DNA of 64,000 nt, from assembly GCA_003971905.1 (NCBI GenBank), contig RSEE01000025.1, positions 496,001-560,000 of the forward strand, read 5' to 3'. Made by a program: the position numbers and the translations under genes. Source of the stretch: Moniliella sp. 'wahieum'. Taxonomy: Eukaryota > Basidiomycota > Moniliellomycetes > Moniliellales > Moniliellaceae. A model generated the notes under the pieces. It searched no databases. It was not told the origin of the DNA and saw only the letters and a program-made list of their open reading frames with translations. Below are positions 12,701 through 23,889 of the stretch, one piece after another. Position 1 is the stretch's first letter; the number at the start of each line of letters is the position of its first letter.

Positions 12701-13469
12701 GCCATGCTCGTATTTCCCGGACGAACAAGAGCGATCGTGCTGGCGTTGCTGATGCTGCGGCTGTGGCTTCTGCTGCGACTGCCGCTGTGCCCGCTTGGGA
12801 TACTTCCCTCCTTCCGCTCGATCTCGAGGGCGACTGGGCCCGCCATTGGTAGGGGTAAGGCTGAGGACCGCATTGGTAGACTGGGTCTTACTGAGCGGTT
12901 GCGGAGGATCGTCTTGTTGAGTGCTACTCGGCTCGTCTCTACCGGAGTTAAGGCCGGACGCGTTCGGGGGGGTTGTGGGAGGTGGCGGCGCGTCTAGGCT
13001 GGTGGGGGCTGCCTCAGAGGGAGCAGAGTCGGGGGCGTAGACGTGTGGGGAGCAGAATCGGGAGGAGCAATCTCGGTGGGGGCAGGCTCGACTGTAGTAG
13101 GGGCGGAAGCCAAAGCAGAAGCGGAAGGAGGAAACTGGGTATGTGGAGAGGTAGAGGCAGGAACAGGAGCAGACGTGTCGTAGGAACAGTGGTAGGGGAT
13201 ACGGCTGTACGTGTGGATACAGATGGGGGTGAGGATGGAGCAGGCGCAGGAGCAGGAGTAAGAGCAGGGTCAGGCGCCAATTCGTTTGAGGCTGCGAAAC
13301 TGTTGGCGAGCGCACCCCAGTGCGTGTCCAGCATGGGCGAGGCGGGAGAGTTTCGGTCTGCGTCGAGGGGGTGGGAAGGGTGGGAAGGGTTGGACAGGGG
13401 CTGTGGCTGTGGCTGTGGCTGCTGCGGCGGCGAGGCGCGATTCACAGACTCGGAGGAAAACGCGTCCAT
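9742..13469 (-). CDS. LisH-domain transcriptional regulator, Flo8/SomA (SSDP-like) family
   Basis: The diagnostic part lies at about 12500-12200: KLDLYIWDYCKRRGYHSAAQ (LisH), then DAGLGDPPKVPLKTPQGLL, an intron at 12364-12301, then FEYWYLFWDLFNARSG (LUFS-type extension). This order is that of fungal Flo8/Som1 and animal SSBP proteins, DNA-associated coregulators of filamentation, adhesion and development in fungi. Downstream are a Pro/Ser/Ala region, a long Gln/Ala tract with QAQAQA runs (about 11220-11280), an RKGSTKSTG basic patch and an acidic C-terminus (MGGDEQLESMLGLFDLDGPD) ending at 9742. The N-terminus is uncertain: I chose ATG 13469, but the upstream hexanucleotide-rich DNA could also be coding. 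Multiple frame breaks, for example at about 12540 and 11487. Family assignment is good; the specific ortholog is inference. Confidence 0.8.
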
Positions 13470-13519
13470 GCCGAAGGCGGCGACAGCGACGGCAGCAGTG
13501 AAGCTTGCGCTGAGCGTCG

Positions 13520-13660
13520 ATGCGGATGAGGATGCGGATGCGGATGAGGATGGGATGTGCGCGGATGCTGATGCTGATGCGGATGCGGATACCGATGCTG
13601 GCGTTGGTGCTGGTTGTGGTACTGGTACTGGTGCTGATGCTGATGTCGATGGCGGTCGTC
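13520..13660. repeat. GATGCG/GATGAG imperfect hexanucleotide and GAT-triplet repeat
   Basis: A run of GAT-based triplets and hexamers (GATGCG, GATGAG, GCTGAT, GGTACT) lies immediately 5' of the Flo8-like start on its antisense strand. It would read as Ser/Ala- or His/Gln-rich if translated, so it is either an N-terminal low-complexity extension of that gene or a promoter microsatellite. Confidence 0.75.
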
Positions 13661-14689
13661 TTCGGGCTTCCGCCCCACGAGCTTACGCGCGGAGGTAGTG
13701 GGCCACAGCGGCCCAGTGCCCATCACAGGCATGCCCCGCACTGCACCAGCGCCCCCCGCCGATGCTGCTCTAACCCTGGCGGGGCGACAGCGTCTGTGTC
13801 AATGTGTGGGGGTTAGTACTGCCCCCCTGCTCGAGCCTTCAGTGACTAGTGAGAGTGAGTACTGAGTACTGACGCGCTGGCGCGAGCGGCGAGACGGTGC
13901 CGCACAGCAGCAGCCAGAGCCAGAGCCAGGACCAGAATTATAGCCCACAAGCGGGACAAGTGCATGTGGTGTCCATGCTCCAATATAATTCGGTCGTCCG
14001 TTGCAATTACAGTATCAGAGTCGATTGAAAAGGCGTAGCAGGGTGATCATGTCGGTCCCACCTGCACCCATGGTGGCTGCACCACTGCAGTAAGCACATT
14101 TTTCGTTCGCGGGGGAGAGGACGAAAAAAGAGATTATGGAGATATGCATGATATTTTATGGGCATTTTATTGTGACAAAGCCGTGTGTCTTTGTTTCCTC
14201 TCCAAAGCGGGAGGAAGTTTGCCCGCGCCTCATCTCTATAATAGGGAAAAGAGAAAGGGGTACTGTCGATAGAAGTTCGTCTCATTATACGAGACACAGT
14301 TTTTTGAAGCAAATGGAAGAGGGGGACATGGCTATAATATCATACCCCTTCATTCCATACAAATTGAAGTCGTTTGCTCTGCCGAAGTGTATCTCGATGC
14401 CCTGTTCATTTACCCCCACCACCTCTTCCGTCGGAAGTGGCTTTCCGCAGGGGTTTTCATGAGCCATACGTGTGATCGGAACGGAACGTCAATGTCCACG
14501 GTATCACACCATCCTATGGTTCTCCTGTGGAACCAGGAGAGATTCCCTTGGCGGGAAGTAGATTGTATTTATATGACCTCTGTATAGCCAGCTAGTAACC
14601 ATCCGGTATCGCCTTTTCACCCACATGACCTGCATGACTTCGATGGAGTATAAGGGAAAGGTGCTGGGAAACATGGTCCCGTAGTACTC
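13661..14689. other. Intergenic region with a mixed palindromic heptad array
   Basis: No gene recognised. At 13843-13876 the pattern TGA-CTAG, TGA-GAG, TGA-GTAC, TGA-GTAC, TGA-CGCG is visible, about 380 bp upstream of the Flo8-like start. From about 13980 to 14620 base composition becomes noticeably more AT-rich than the flanks. Confidence 0.5.
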
Positions 14690-16700
14690 ACAGAGGCCAC
14701 AACAAGCGTCCTGTAACCCGTGGTGCCCCTTTTTTATTTGAATTTAAGAGAGACCTCCGAAGCCACCACATGTATGCGGAAATGGGCGACTTCAGCCACG
14801 TCGCCATGCTCGACTTTACCAACGCGTTCAACACTGTGCGCCGTCGCACACTCGCCAAGGCGCTCCATGCTACGCCCCCCACCTCCTCACCTTGGGCCGG
14901 TGGATCTATGGTTCCCCCACCCAGCTTTGGGTTGCGTCGGGCGGAAATGAGACCAGCGTCCTGTCGGCAGAGGGCGTGCGGCAGGGCGACCCCCTCGCCC
15001 CTTTTTCTTCTCCATCGCAGTGCGGCCCACGCTAGAGAAGTTGAGCATTGCTCTGCCGCCGGGGCACCTGGTGATGGCATACCTGGACGACATTACCATT
15101 TTCGGTCCAGAGCCAGGCATTACCGGCCAAGCTGCGGAGATTTGGAAGACGACGCGTCAGGCCTCAAGCTCAACCTGCGCAAGTGCGTCGAGCGGGACCG
15201 GGACCAGATCCGGGAGGATGGTCTGCAGGTTCTGGGCACTTGTGTGGGAGGGGTAGACTGTTGTCGATCGTGGCTCCGGGCCCAACTGGCCAGTCTGAGG
15301 GAGAACATGCCTAAGTTTGATGGCATCACCCGCCAGGGACGCCTCTTACTATGGCGGCTCAGCACTCAGACCAAGCTGCGCCACCTGCTCCGCACCATGC
15401 AGATGGAAGGAGAGCTAGACGAAGTGCTGGCCGAGATCGATGCCTTCATCTGTACGGAGTTCAGACGGATCCGGGGCGACGAGGATCCCCAAGGTGCCAA
15501 GGACGACCACTTCGACATGCTCATGAGCCTGCCTCTCCGGCTAGGAGGATGCGGCAGCCGCTTTACTCGTATATCGCGCCCCACGCCCGTGCCGCGGCCA
15601 ACGAGGTCAACGACTATCTTATTACCACTTATGTTGACCGTTCGGGACCGCAAACGGCAGAGGCCAACGCATTTACGAAGCAACGCCAGCGCTGCCGCGA
15701 GATGTGGGAGAAAAGTCGACAGGAGCTGCCAGAAGCTGGACGCTGCCGATGGTCGTCACGTGGTTGAGCACAGCAACCCGCTGAGCCACAACTGGCTCTC
15801 CGCCATTCCGTCCGTCCCATACCTCAGGCTCTCCGACCAGCAGGTCCAGGTTGGTCTCCAGCTCCGCACGCTGTGCCGCACCACGCGCAGCATGTGCAAG
15901 TGCGGTGTCATGTCCTCGCTGGAGCACATCATGTATTGCACTCGCTCCCAGGCCAAGTTTGGAGCGTTGCATGACGCAGTGCGGGAGCCCATTCTCCAGC
16001 TCCTACGCTCCATTCCCGAACCCATGTCCACAACGAACCAATGGTGGAGGACGAGGATGGCCGGAGACAGAGGACACAGCGCACTGACTACCGCGTGATG
16101 GGACCCGGAGCACTGGGAGGATCAGGAATGGAGGGGACCACACGCTGCGCGACACGGGATCACTGGCAGCGCAGAGCGCGTTCCGGAGGGTGGTGCACGC
16201 GAGCACCGCAACCCCCTTGGAACGCCGGGAGAAGGAGCTGCTTCGGATGCTTGAACAAGCAGAATGCGAGAAGAACGCCAAGTACCAGGGACGCACTCAA
16301 GAGACGTTTTTCCCCCTGGTTTTGACGACGCGAGGATACTACGGCACCAAGACGGCGAGCAAGTTGTTTGCGCATTGGAAGGAGTTGGCTACTAAGTCTC
16401 AGTGGAAATGGTTCCTCGCTCGGATGTCAACCACGTTCCTCCGTGTCCATACGCGCTTCCTAGGGTACGGGACCGGATGGCATGAGCCGGAGGGTCCTGA
16501 TACCTGGCGATCCCCCTGGTTCCTTGACCCTGGTGGCGCCCCTAAGTAACCCCCGCAAGATGAACGGTTAGGTTTAGACGTAGCGTTCCCCTGTCCCAGC
16601 CTTCTTAAGTCTGCCAATTGAATGGAAGTTACTAAGGCTTTTTCGAAGCCCTATCTCCTCTTGGTGTGGCAAAAGGCTTGGGCCTCAACATCTCAACCCA
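14690..16700 (+). mobile_element. Degenerate non-LTR retrotransposon with reverse transcriptase ORF
   Basis: The reading frame 14770-16098 with neighbouring frames shows reverse transcriptase blocks in order: VAMLDFTNAFNTVRRRTL (block A-like), GVRQGDPLAPFFFSI (block B), then MAYLDDITIFGP, where YLDD (15080-15091) is the catalytic box, and LKLNLRKC. Further on are LPLRLGGCG and a Cys/His cluster, CKCGVMSSLEHIMYC, resembling a C-terminal zinc knuckle of LINE-like elements. A second segment to TAA near 16549 (FFPLVLTTRGYYGTKTASKL) looks like the C-terminus. The 5' end is truncated, no endonuclease domain is seen, and the frame is broken several times. A tail at 16654-16679 is shared with the window's left end. 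Some breaks may be sequencing errors, but missing 5' sequence suggests a dead copy. Confidence 0.8.
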
Positions 16701-18108
16701 CCGTCAACCGTCGCGCTGTATTACCCTACATCTCCAGAGCTTTTCTCCGTCGAAATGCTTGGGTTCCTCAGGTCTACAAACGGACAAGGAAGGCGGCATG
16801 ACATTACCTTAATTGTGCTGCTTATCTGGCTCATACGATGCCACTCTGTCCCGATGATCGATGACCCACTGTTGCTAGTATATATATGTCCGGCACATCG
16901 AGAGCCACACACGCAAAACAGGTTTTCGCGCCCCCCTCACACCTACTCCGGAGGCGGCGGGGAGACATCCGGACTTCGGCTGCTTGCTTGTGCTGTGGGC
17001 GCAATCGCGCATGGATACACTGCCTTGGCCTCCTCCAGTGGGAAGAGAGCCACCGCGCATGGCGAAGACCATATACGGGGCTGAAAATTCTCAGCGGAAG
17101 GCCACTTGTGCCTCTCGTCTGTACCTGGTCTCACAATCCCGCTGACCGCGGCTCACCGCCCACTGAGGATCAACGAGATCATCGATGAAATTATCCCGTT
17201 ATCGATTATCAATTGTCGCGCATCTCGATTATCAAAGTTGCGCAAGGGCGCGAAGCGGCGCCCCTGTGACCAGTCGACTGATCCACTCCACAGCAGAAGG
17301 CACCAGGGCAGCAAGTAATTCGTTGCTGGCGCTTGGCTTTCATGATATCAGCGCTGAGACTCAGTGCGCTCAGTCTTGAGCGCTGTGAGCAGGAGCAAGT
17401 AAACTGAAAATGCCCAGACTCAGCCTACTGTCAGCGCTTTTATGTAGGAACTGGGCGCTGTGGATGTTCAGGCGTTCACAGGGTCAGGCCGGTCAGGTGG
17501 AATATGCCGACATCCTGAACGCAGGCTCTGTCCCTCCGCTCTGCCCAGGGTTGGCGAGGGTGCAAAAGGCCCCGACAGTCGCCCAGTCCGCCTTGGCGTG
17601 GTGGCGTCTTGTTCTTGTGTGTATAGTATACAGATACGCGGTTCCGACCCGCGTTCTCGGGGTTAGCGAGACGCTCTGGGACACTGAGGGGCTTAGCCTT
17701 GCTTTCGGATCTTGTTGCTGTTGATGATTGACTTCTGAAACTCTGAAGCTTGACGGGCGCCTGACCGCAGAGAAAAGGAGGAACCACGCCGCCAAAGAGA
17801 AGGGGAGCACAAAGCTCTCCTAATATAGGGAGTCATGCACAGCACTCACACAGTGCAGGCCGATAGGCACCCTAAATCGGCGCCACAGGTACCACCGACC
17901 TCTCTTTCATTGCATGTTTTGGTCACGCGAGAGGCGTCCTGGGCTTTAAATCCTCCCACGTACACGTACCCCTCCTTCCATCGTTTCTGTTGGTGTCTCC
18001 TGGGCCTCTTCCTTCCGCCACCACTTCCTTGTTTTCACCCAAATCCACCCTGCTGCATTTCACCCCAATACACCTGTGCACCGCCAATATCGCTCTTGCG
18101 TGTCACCC
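16701..18108. other. Intergenic region, no gene seen
   Basis: No recognisable protein. ATCGAT and CGATTATC palindromes cluster around 17178-17240, and AGCGCT/CTCAG motifs occur around 17348-17393. A C/T-rich stretch before 18108 is compatible with the permease promoter. Confidence 0.5.
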
Positions 18109-19778
18109 ATGAGCCTCCATTCATACGACATTGAGAAGGCTCCCACTGCGACTCTGCTCATCCGACATCGACGAGAAAAAGGAATACTTGGACGAAAAAG
18201 ATGCCATTCACAACAGATCGAAGTCGCATCCTACATCAATCTGCCGACGAGGATGCAGAGAATGCGACGCCTGACATCCAGTTGCCCAACAATCCTTTGG
18301 ACGCTTCATTGCCACCATTGGCCATTACAACCGCAAGCTCGAGAAGGTGCTAGGCATCGAGGCTCGTGGCATTCAGCGCGTCAAGGCAAATGAATGTACG
18401 GACCCTCACCTTTACGGTAACCTGATGGTCTGGCTTGCAGCCAATTGCACCTGCCCACCGTATCGATTGGTGTGCTGGGCCCCTTCGTATTTGGGCTGCA
18501 CCTCGGGACAGTCTGCTCACTATCGCCTTCATCTGCATCTTTGCTGGTGTGCGCTGCCTATTGCGCCACCTTTGGGCCCCGGCTTGGCCTACGCCAGATG
18601 ACGTCCTCCAGGTTTTCGTGGGGGTGGGGGTACTATGGGGCAAAATTTGTTGCACCCTCAATTGCATGGCCTGCGTCGGCTGGTCCATTAGCAACACCAT
18701 CGCGGGTGCCCAGACGCTCTCGGCAGTGGCGGACTTTAAGGGCGCTTTCACTTCTGGTGCGGTAGGGGTGGTGATCATTGCCATTTGACGCTTGTAGTGG
18801 GGCTGTTTGGGTACCGTGTGGTGCACTGGTACGAGCAGATCGCCTGGTTTCCACTGCTGTGACGTTGCTGGTCATGTTGGGCGTGAGCGCCAAACACTTT
18901 GTCTCGCAGCCCATGATGACCGGCACCGCCGAGGCGGCCTCAGTTTAAGCTTTGGCGGAACGATCTGGGGCTTTGTGATTGGATGGTATCGCTCGCGTCG
19001 GATTACAATGTGTACATGCCCGAGAATGCTTATTCACGCAAGAGTATCTTCTTGTACACGTATGCGGGTGTGGTCACGCCCTGCGTGTTGCTGATGTGGC
19101 TCGGAAGCGCGATCGCCAGCGCCGCGATTAGCGTAGCCGACGCCGACGGCAATATCTTGCCCAACGCAAGCCCTACGCTGGTCAAGTGGTACCACGGATA
19201 CGAGGACGAAGAATTAGGGGGTCTCTTGCGCGCCGTGTTGTGTGGGACCAATGCATGGTGGTGGAAAGTTCTTCATGGTCATCCTTGTCCTCTCGGTTGT
19301 GGCCAACAACATTGTGAATGTGTACTCGATGGGACTTTCTATCTCGGTCATCTCCACTACCTTGCGGCTCTCCCTCGTTTGATCTGGCCCATCATCGTTA
19401 CTGCCATCTACATCCGCTTGCCATTGTGGGGTACCACTCCTTTGCCTCGACACTGGAGGATTTTATGTCGATCCTCGGCTACTGGCTCGCCATTTTGTAA
19501 CTGTCCTGTTGGAAGAGCACTTCATCTTCCGTCACAACGACTTGCCAACTACCACGTCGAGGGGTCGTGGAATAACAAGCACAAGTTGCCAATTGGCTGG
19601 GGTGCTCTGGGTGCCTTCTGTTGGTGCCGCAGGTGTGGCAGTGGGAATGAGCCAAGTATGGTACAATGGCCCCATTGCCAAGACGTTGGGGGAGACATTG
19701 GGTTTGAGCTGGCTTCGGGCTTTTCCGGCCTTGCTTACCCTGTTCCGTTACCTGGAGATCAGGTATGTGGGGCGGTGA
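18109..19778 (+). CDS. NCS1-family purine/cytosine permease (Fcy2-like)
   Basis: Plasma-membrane transporter for nucleobases such as cytosine or purines. From ATG 18109 the pieces read in family order across frames: IEARGIQRVKANECTDPHLY, NLMVWLAANCT, LPTVSIGVLGPFVFGL, ATFGPRLGLRQMTSSRFS, ACVGWSISNTIAGAQ, LFGYRVVHWYEQIAWFP, GTIWGFVIGW, SLASDYNVYMPENA, then SIFLYTYAGVVTP, and a C-terminus RYLEIRYVGR stop at 19778 as in Fcy2 and FcyB. About 550 residues, normal for NCS1. Single-base shifts interrupt the frame at several points (near 18260, 18320, 18440, 18500, 18800, 18945, 19265), mostly in short homopolymers. The gene runs towards the cytidine deaminase on the other strand. Substrate is inferred from family similarity only. 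Confidence 0.88.
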
Positions 19779-20369
19779 CGTAAATAAGGTCGGCACCACC
19801 ATCCGTCCCTGTTTCCTTCCCTGCGCTAGCCAGCGGCAGACGCTGTCCCTCTCCACGCCAAAAGTGGCTTCTCGGCCATGGAGTTCGCCTTGTACGGCAT
19901 TCCCTGCTCGCCCGTTCTATATCGTTTCTCTCTCCACCTTACGTGTCTCGTTTCCCTATTATACGAATCTTGTTACGCCCCCATCTGTAAATGGACTGGG
20001 CAGTGTTCGCTTGGTTGGGACCAGCCAACATCTGGCATTTCGCATAGGTTCTCTCTTGTCCTAGAATCCATGCGGATACGCCTCAACCGGGGGCGCACTG
20101 TCGTCAGCGTGATCTAAGACAAAAAATCCAGCCCATGAAGGTGGGAAAACAGAGGGGCTGATGCACCCGAGGGCAGACGGCAAGAGCGAGTCTTTCATCA
20201 CGAAAAGCCAGTGACTATTGAATGGGGAGAGTGCAGTGTAAATATGCGGTCCTAACGTGGACGAAGGGGGGAGACGTAATTAGGCCCTTAGCAGGCAACA
20301 TCAACCGAAAGTGCAATCGCCAGACCGGAATCGCAGATACCCGGCTGTGCCGTCAGTCCAACCCGCTCG
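19779..20369. other. Convergent 3' flank between permease and cytidine deaminase
   Basis: No gene seen. An alternative splice at 19763 (GTATGT) would extend the permease, but the family-typical C-terminus ends at 19778, so I treat this as 3' untranslated and spacer DNA for both genes. Confidence 0.5.
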
Positions 20370-21044
20370 CTACACGGGAAAAAAACTGAGGCGGCCGCTC
20401 TGGTCAAGATCTTCCGGTCCGAATGAGAGCGGAAGGAGTTCGCCCAGGGTACGGATGGTAACCTTTGCCTCGGCTTCGGTAGCGTCCGCATGCGATGCTG
20501 CGTCGGAGGTCCAGCTGGAGTGGACCATGAGGATGGGCGTATCGTTGGTGCAAAATTCGCGAATGAATTGGCGGCAAATGCCGCAGGGAGAACAAGGTCC
20601 GTCCCGGTCGGATGACACAGCGATGGCAACAATCTATCCAGCACCCCACGCCCCTTTGCGCCGTGCTCCCAGAACCGAGGCGTGGTGGCCAGGTGGGTGA
20701 GGGCTGTGCGCTCGGCACAGATGCCTGCACTGTATTGGTACCAAGCAGGTCAGCACCAGTCCCATACAGCAGAAAAATACTGCGAATCCAAAAACATACC
20801 GTACGAAGCATTTCCTTACGTTCGCCCCCGGAACAATCTCCCCCGATGCAAGAGCAGCGCAGCACCTACATGGAACTTGCTGCACACCAGGACCAACCAT
20901 CGGGCGGAACGTAGCCTTCCACCGACCCAAGGGCGTACAGAGCAAAGGCAGGGCAGACGAACCTGTAGGGCGCATACGCCGTGTTGCGCGCTTCGAGGGC
21001 AGCACCGAGGACCTTGTGCGTAGCTCGAGCGGGATTGTCGACAT
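20370..21044 (-). CDS. CDD1: Cytidine deaminase
   Basis: Zinc enzyme converting cytidine or deoxycytidine to uridine or deoxyuridine in pyrimidine salvage. The protein reads ALEARNTAYAPYSKFHVGAA, SGEIVPGANV, NASYGICAERTALTH (zinc Cys and catalytic Glu of CAE), then SPCGICRQFIREFC (second zinc site, PCxxC) and TIRTLGELLPLSFGPEDL. Two introns fit well: 20962-20880 joins PYS to KFHV, and 20799-20725 joins SYG to ICAE. The start at ATG 21044 needs a one-base shift and is the least certain part; another shift lies just after GANV. An insert of about ten residues (SWTSDAASHADATEAEA) sits before the last strand, longer than in most homologs. It is convergent with the nucleobase permease. Confidence 0.92.
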
Positions 21045-21206
21045 GGTGGACGGCGCGCTGATGATTGTTCTGCAGAATCCACTCGACGATCCAGTGTTGA
21101 TGTCGTACGGAAGCAGCTGAGCAGCCCACGTGGATGGCCCTTATCTACAGGGTTACGTAATTATCTATTTGTCTACGTGACCCTCTCGGCATCTGCTACT
21201 CAACAA

Positions 21207-21290
21207 GGACGGCTGGCGCAATGGTAGCGCGTCTGACTACGATTTTCAAAGTGTAATCAGGAGGTTGCAGGTTCGACCCTGCGTCGTTCG
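21207..21290 (+). tRNA. tRNA-Arg(ACG) with 13-nt intron
   Basis: The acceptor stem GGACGGC pairs with GTCGTTC (discriminator G at 21290). The D arm is GCGC-AATGGTA-GCGC. The anticodon stem TCTGA pairs with TCAGG, and the loop carries anticodon ACG at 21239-21241. A 13-nt intron (21243-21255) sits one base 3' of the anticodon, the canonical position. The T arm GCAGG/CCTGC has a 6-nt loop, one short of normal, consistent with the deletion errors seen in the protein genes. Confidence 0.88.
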
Positions 21291-22166
21291 ACCCGACAAG
21301 GGCGTCCTTATTTTTGCCGATGGTGTGTATCCAGGCCCTCAATCTTCCTCTTTTGAAAGGACTTATTCTCATCGAGATCATTACAGCCCACGTACATCGG
21401 AACCAAGGTTAGCCCACGTCCACGACGTCTGGTTCAGCCCAACATGCAACACGGAAAAGTATTATTGAACGTGATTGACCCGCCCACAGTTCGTTAGTGA
21501 TTTTCAAGATCGGTCGTTCCGACCAAGATGATATTGCGCGGTTTGTCGGGCAGGTGAGGCTGTGGCTCACAGGCTTGAGGCCATAGGGCTTTTGGACCTT
21601 TCAGCGTCGTTCGCGTGAGATAGAGGGCTACAGAATATGCATGCAAGGAACTTGCGATACATGAAAGTTGATGGCCGAAAGAAAGGCAGAGAAAAGGACA
21701 AATGGATCTATGTATGTGAAGCACATCAACTAGCACGGGTATGGTGAGGACGAAGGTCGCACCTGTGTGCTACGCGACCGGAGGGAGGACAATGAAAACA
21801 TGCCATGGATGGGGGCGCATATAGGGCAGGATAGAGGACAGGGGTATGTCTCTGCAGCGCAAAGCCATCAGCAGCGCACGACGGAATAAGAGATGGTGCG
21901 TCGGCGGGCAGACGAGGAGGAGACCGACGAAGAGGGGGGAGAAAGGGCGAGAACTTGGATGCAAGAAAAAGCGCAGCGGTACTTATGATCATGATGCATG
22001 ATGCGCGAGGTTGCGCCGGTCATGCATCCAGCAGCCCCATGAGTGCGTTGTGCATTATCCCCGACCTGGAGCCGCTCCAGTTCAAGAGTTCGGGGGAATA
22101 AGAGAGTTCGAGACCCTGATCCACCCACAGTTGGAGCCGATCAATGATTTATTGGTTTGGGTGATG
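21291..22166. other. Intergenic region, no gene seen
   Basis: No recognisable protein or RNA. It contains the 3' flank of the MAP kinase gene. ATGATCATGATGCATGATG palindromic sequence at about 21985-22003 belongs to the heptad family described elsewhere. Confidence 0.45.
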
Positions 22167-23889
22167 TCATCTTCCCCAGATGGGTACACTGACACCCACA
22201 GGGCCAGTGGACCGGTCGGGATCGGAGAGTATCGTCGCGTTGTGAGGTTCAGACGCCAAAACTTGTCTCTCTTCGCCGTGACGTCTCGCTCCCGCCCAAC
22301 CCGCCCAGTTCGACTGGGGGGTGGCCACGGGATTCGTCCAAGGGCGTGGCAATGCTGGTGGCGCACTCGCTTGAATCGGGGGACACAGCCAAAGTAGGTG
22401 TCGGCACCGGGGTGGGCGCAGGGGTTGGGCAGAGGGCTGGATTCGCCCAGGCAGTGTCGAAGCGCAGACCTCGTCCGGTGACTCCCCCTCTAGCGCACAC
22501 CATTCGGCCCGCATGGCTTCTTGTTCAGCTTGGAACACTTGCATCATCTCGGTCCGGTGAGTAGTGAGCTCGACCGAGTCAAACTCACTAAATGCAGAGG
22601 GCGGCGTCCAGGTAGCTGAGGATTCATAGTACGCAGCGAGCCATGGATGGTCCAGCGCCTCGGCGGCAGTCATACGCTCGCTTGGCTCCCATGTGAGCAG
22701 GCGCGGACTAGATCAATCGCCAACGGATCGCACCGGAGGGAAGAGGGAGGTCAAGGCAGCTGCCGGATGGAGGCCCCAGGACGCGACCTGGTTCGGGCCG
22801 AGGCCGAGGCCGACTTGGCCAAAGTCGCCTCCGACGGACTGCCAAGTAGCTGGGTAATGCACCACAATTGATCCATGGCGTCTTTTCCTGGGAACAAGGG
22901 CTGCCTCAGCAAAAGTTCCGCGATGATGCAGCCCACGGCCCACATGTCCATTCGGGACCATACCCCTCCTGAAATTGGAGCAACACCTCGGGCGCACGGT
23001 ACCACCGCGTGGCCACGTGGCCGGAAAGAGGCTCGCCAGGGTAGGATAGGCGGGTACTTTGCGGCGGGCAGGGCAACCGTAGCGATGACGGGCTGGCGTG
23101 AGCTGGCTGCCAAGCCAGGACTGAGGCGGGTGTTTGACATGAGGCATTGGGGGAGAAGGAAACGTCGGCGGCACTGTGGGCCGAGGGGATGGTGGAAGGA
23201 GGTGGGTAGTAGCAAGACCACAGCCGCCCTCAAAAGGAACCTCGGACCAAGCACGGGCTAGGCCATAGTCGCAAATGCGCAGAGCACAGTCGGCGTTGAC
23301 CAACAGGTTGCTTGGCTTGAGGTCTCGGTGGACAATGTGAGCCGCGTGCATGTACCGCACTCCACGAAGCATCTGAACGGCAAAATATGAAGATGCGCGT
23401 TGCTAAGCGGTTGGCTGGAGCGGATGATTTGGGCCAGAGTAGCCTCGGAAGGGGCCATAATGAAATAGATCTCATCCCACTCGACAAAGGTAGCATCAAA
23501 GTCGAGAAGGACAGTTGAATTATCGCAGAAGCTCAGATGGCGGAGGATGGCAACCTCGCGTAATGCATGGCGTGCAATGCCACGGTTGTTGAAGACACGA
23601 CCCATTTTCTTGATGCTGGAATGAAGGCAAGGTTAGCGCTGCGTGACCAAGAGGGAGAAATGAAGAAAACGTACGCAACCGTCACATCCAGGACAGAATC
23701 ATGAGCCAGAGCAACACAGCCATACGAGCCGACGCCCAGGGGGCGAACGAACGAGTAGCGCTGATGGACATGAAAGGGGACACCAAGGCACTCAAAAGTA
23801 TGGTATGCCATGGCCGCCAGGCGTTTGGGGGCAAAGGGACGAAACGCTTTTGGCTTGTCCGCCGGGGCACTTTGGGGTGGTGGGGGCAT
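22167..23889 (-). CDS. Slt2-like MAP kinase with atypical activation loop
   Basis: Kinase blocks in order: [15 protein letters not shown] (Gly loop), intron 23674-23616, [72 protein letters not shown] (DYG in place of DFG), [44 protein letters not shown], and [19 protein letters not shown]. The [16 protein letters not shown] pattern is closest to fungal cell-wall-integrity MAPKs (Slt2/Mpk1). Two oddities do not depend on indels. The phosphorylation motif TEY before VATRW is replaced by Ser-Gly-His. About 55 residues, Pro-rich, separate DYGLARAW from that point, unless an unrecognised intron lies there. The start (23889, or internal Met 23811) and the C-terminal tail are approximate because of several single-base shifts. 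Confidence 0.82.

Noticed and set aside
19763-20060. Extra 3' exon of the permease
   Set aside because: A GTATGT donor and CTAG acceptor exist, but the unspliced end RYLEIRYVGR is the normal C-terminus of the family.
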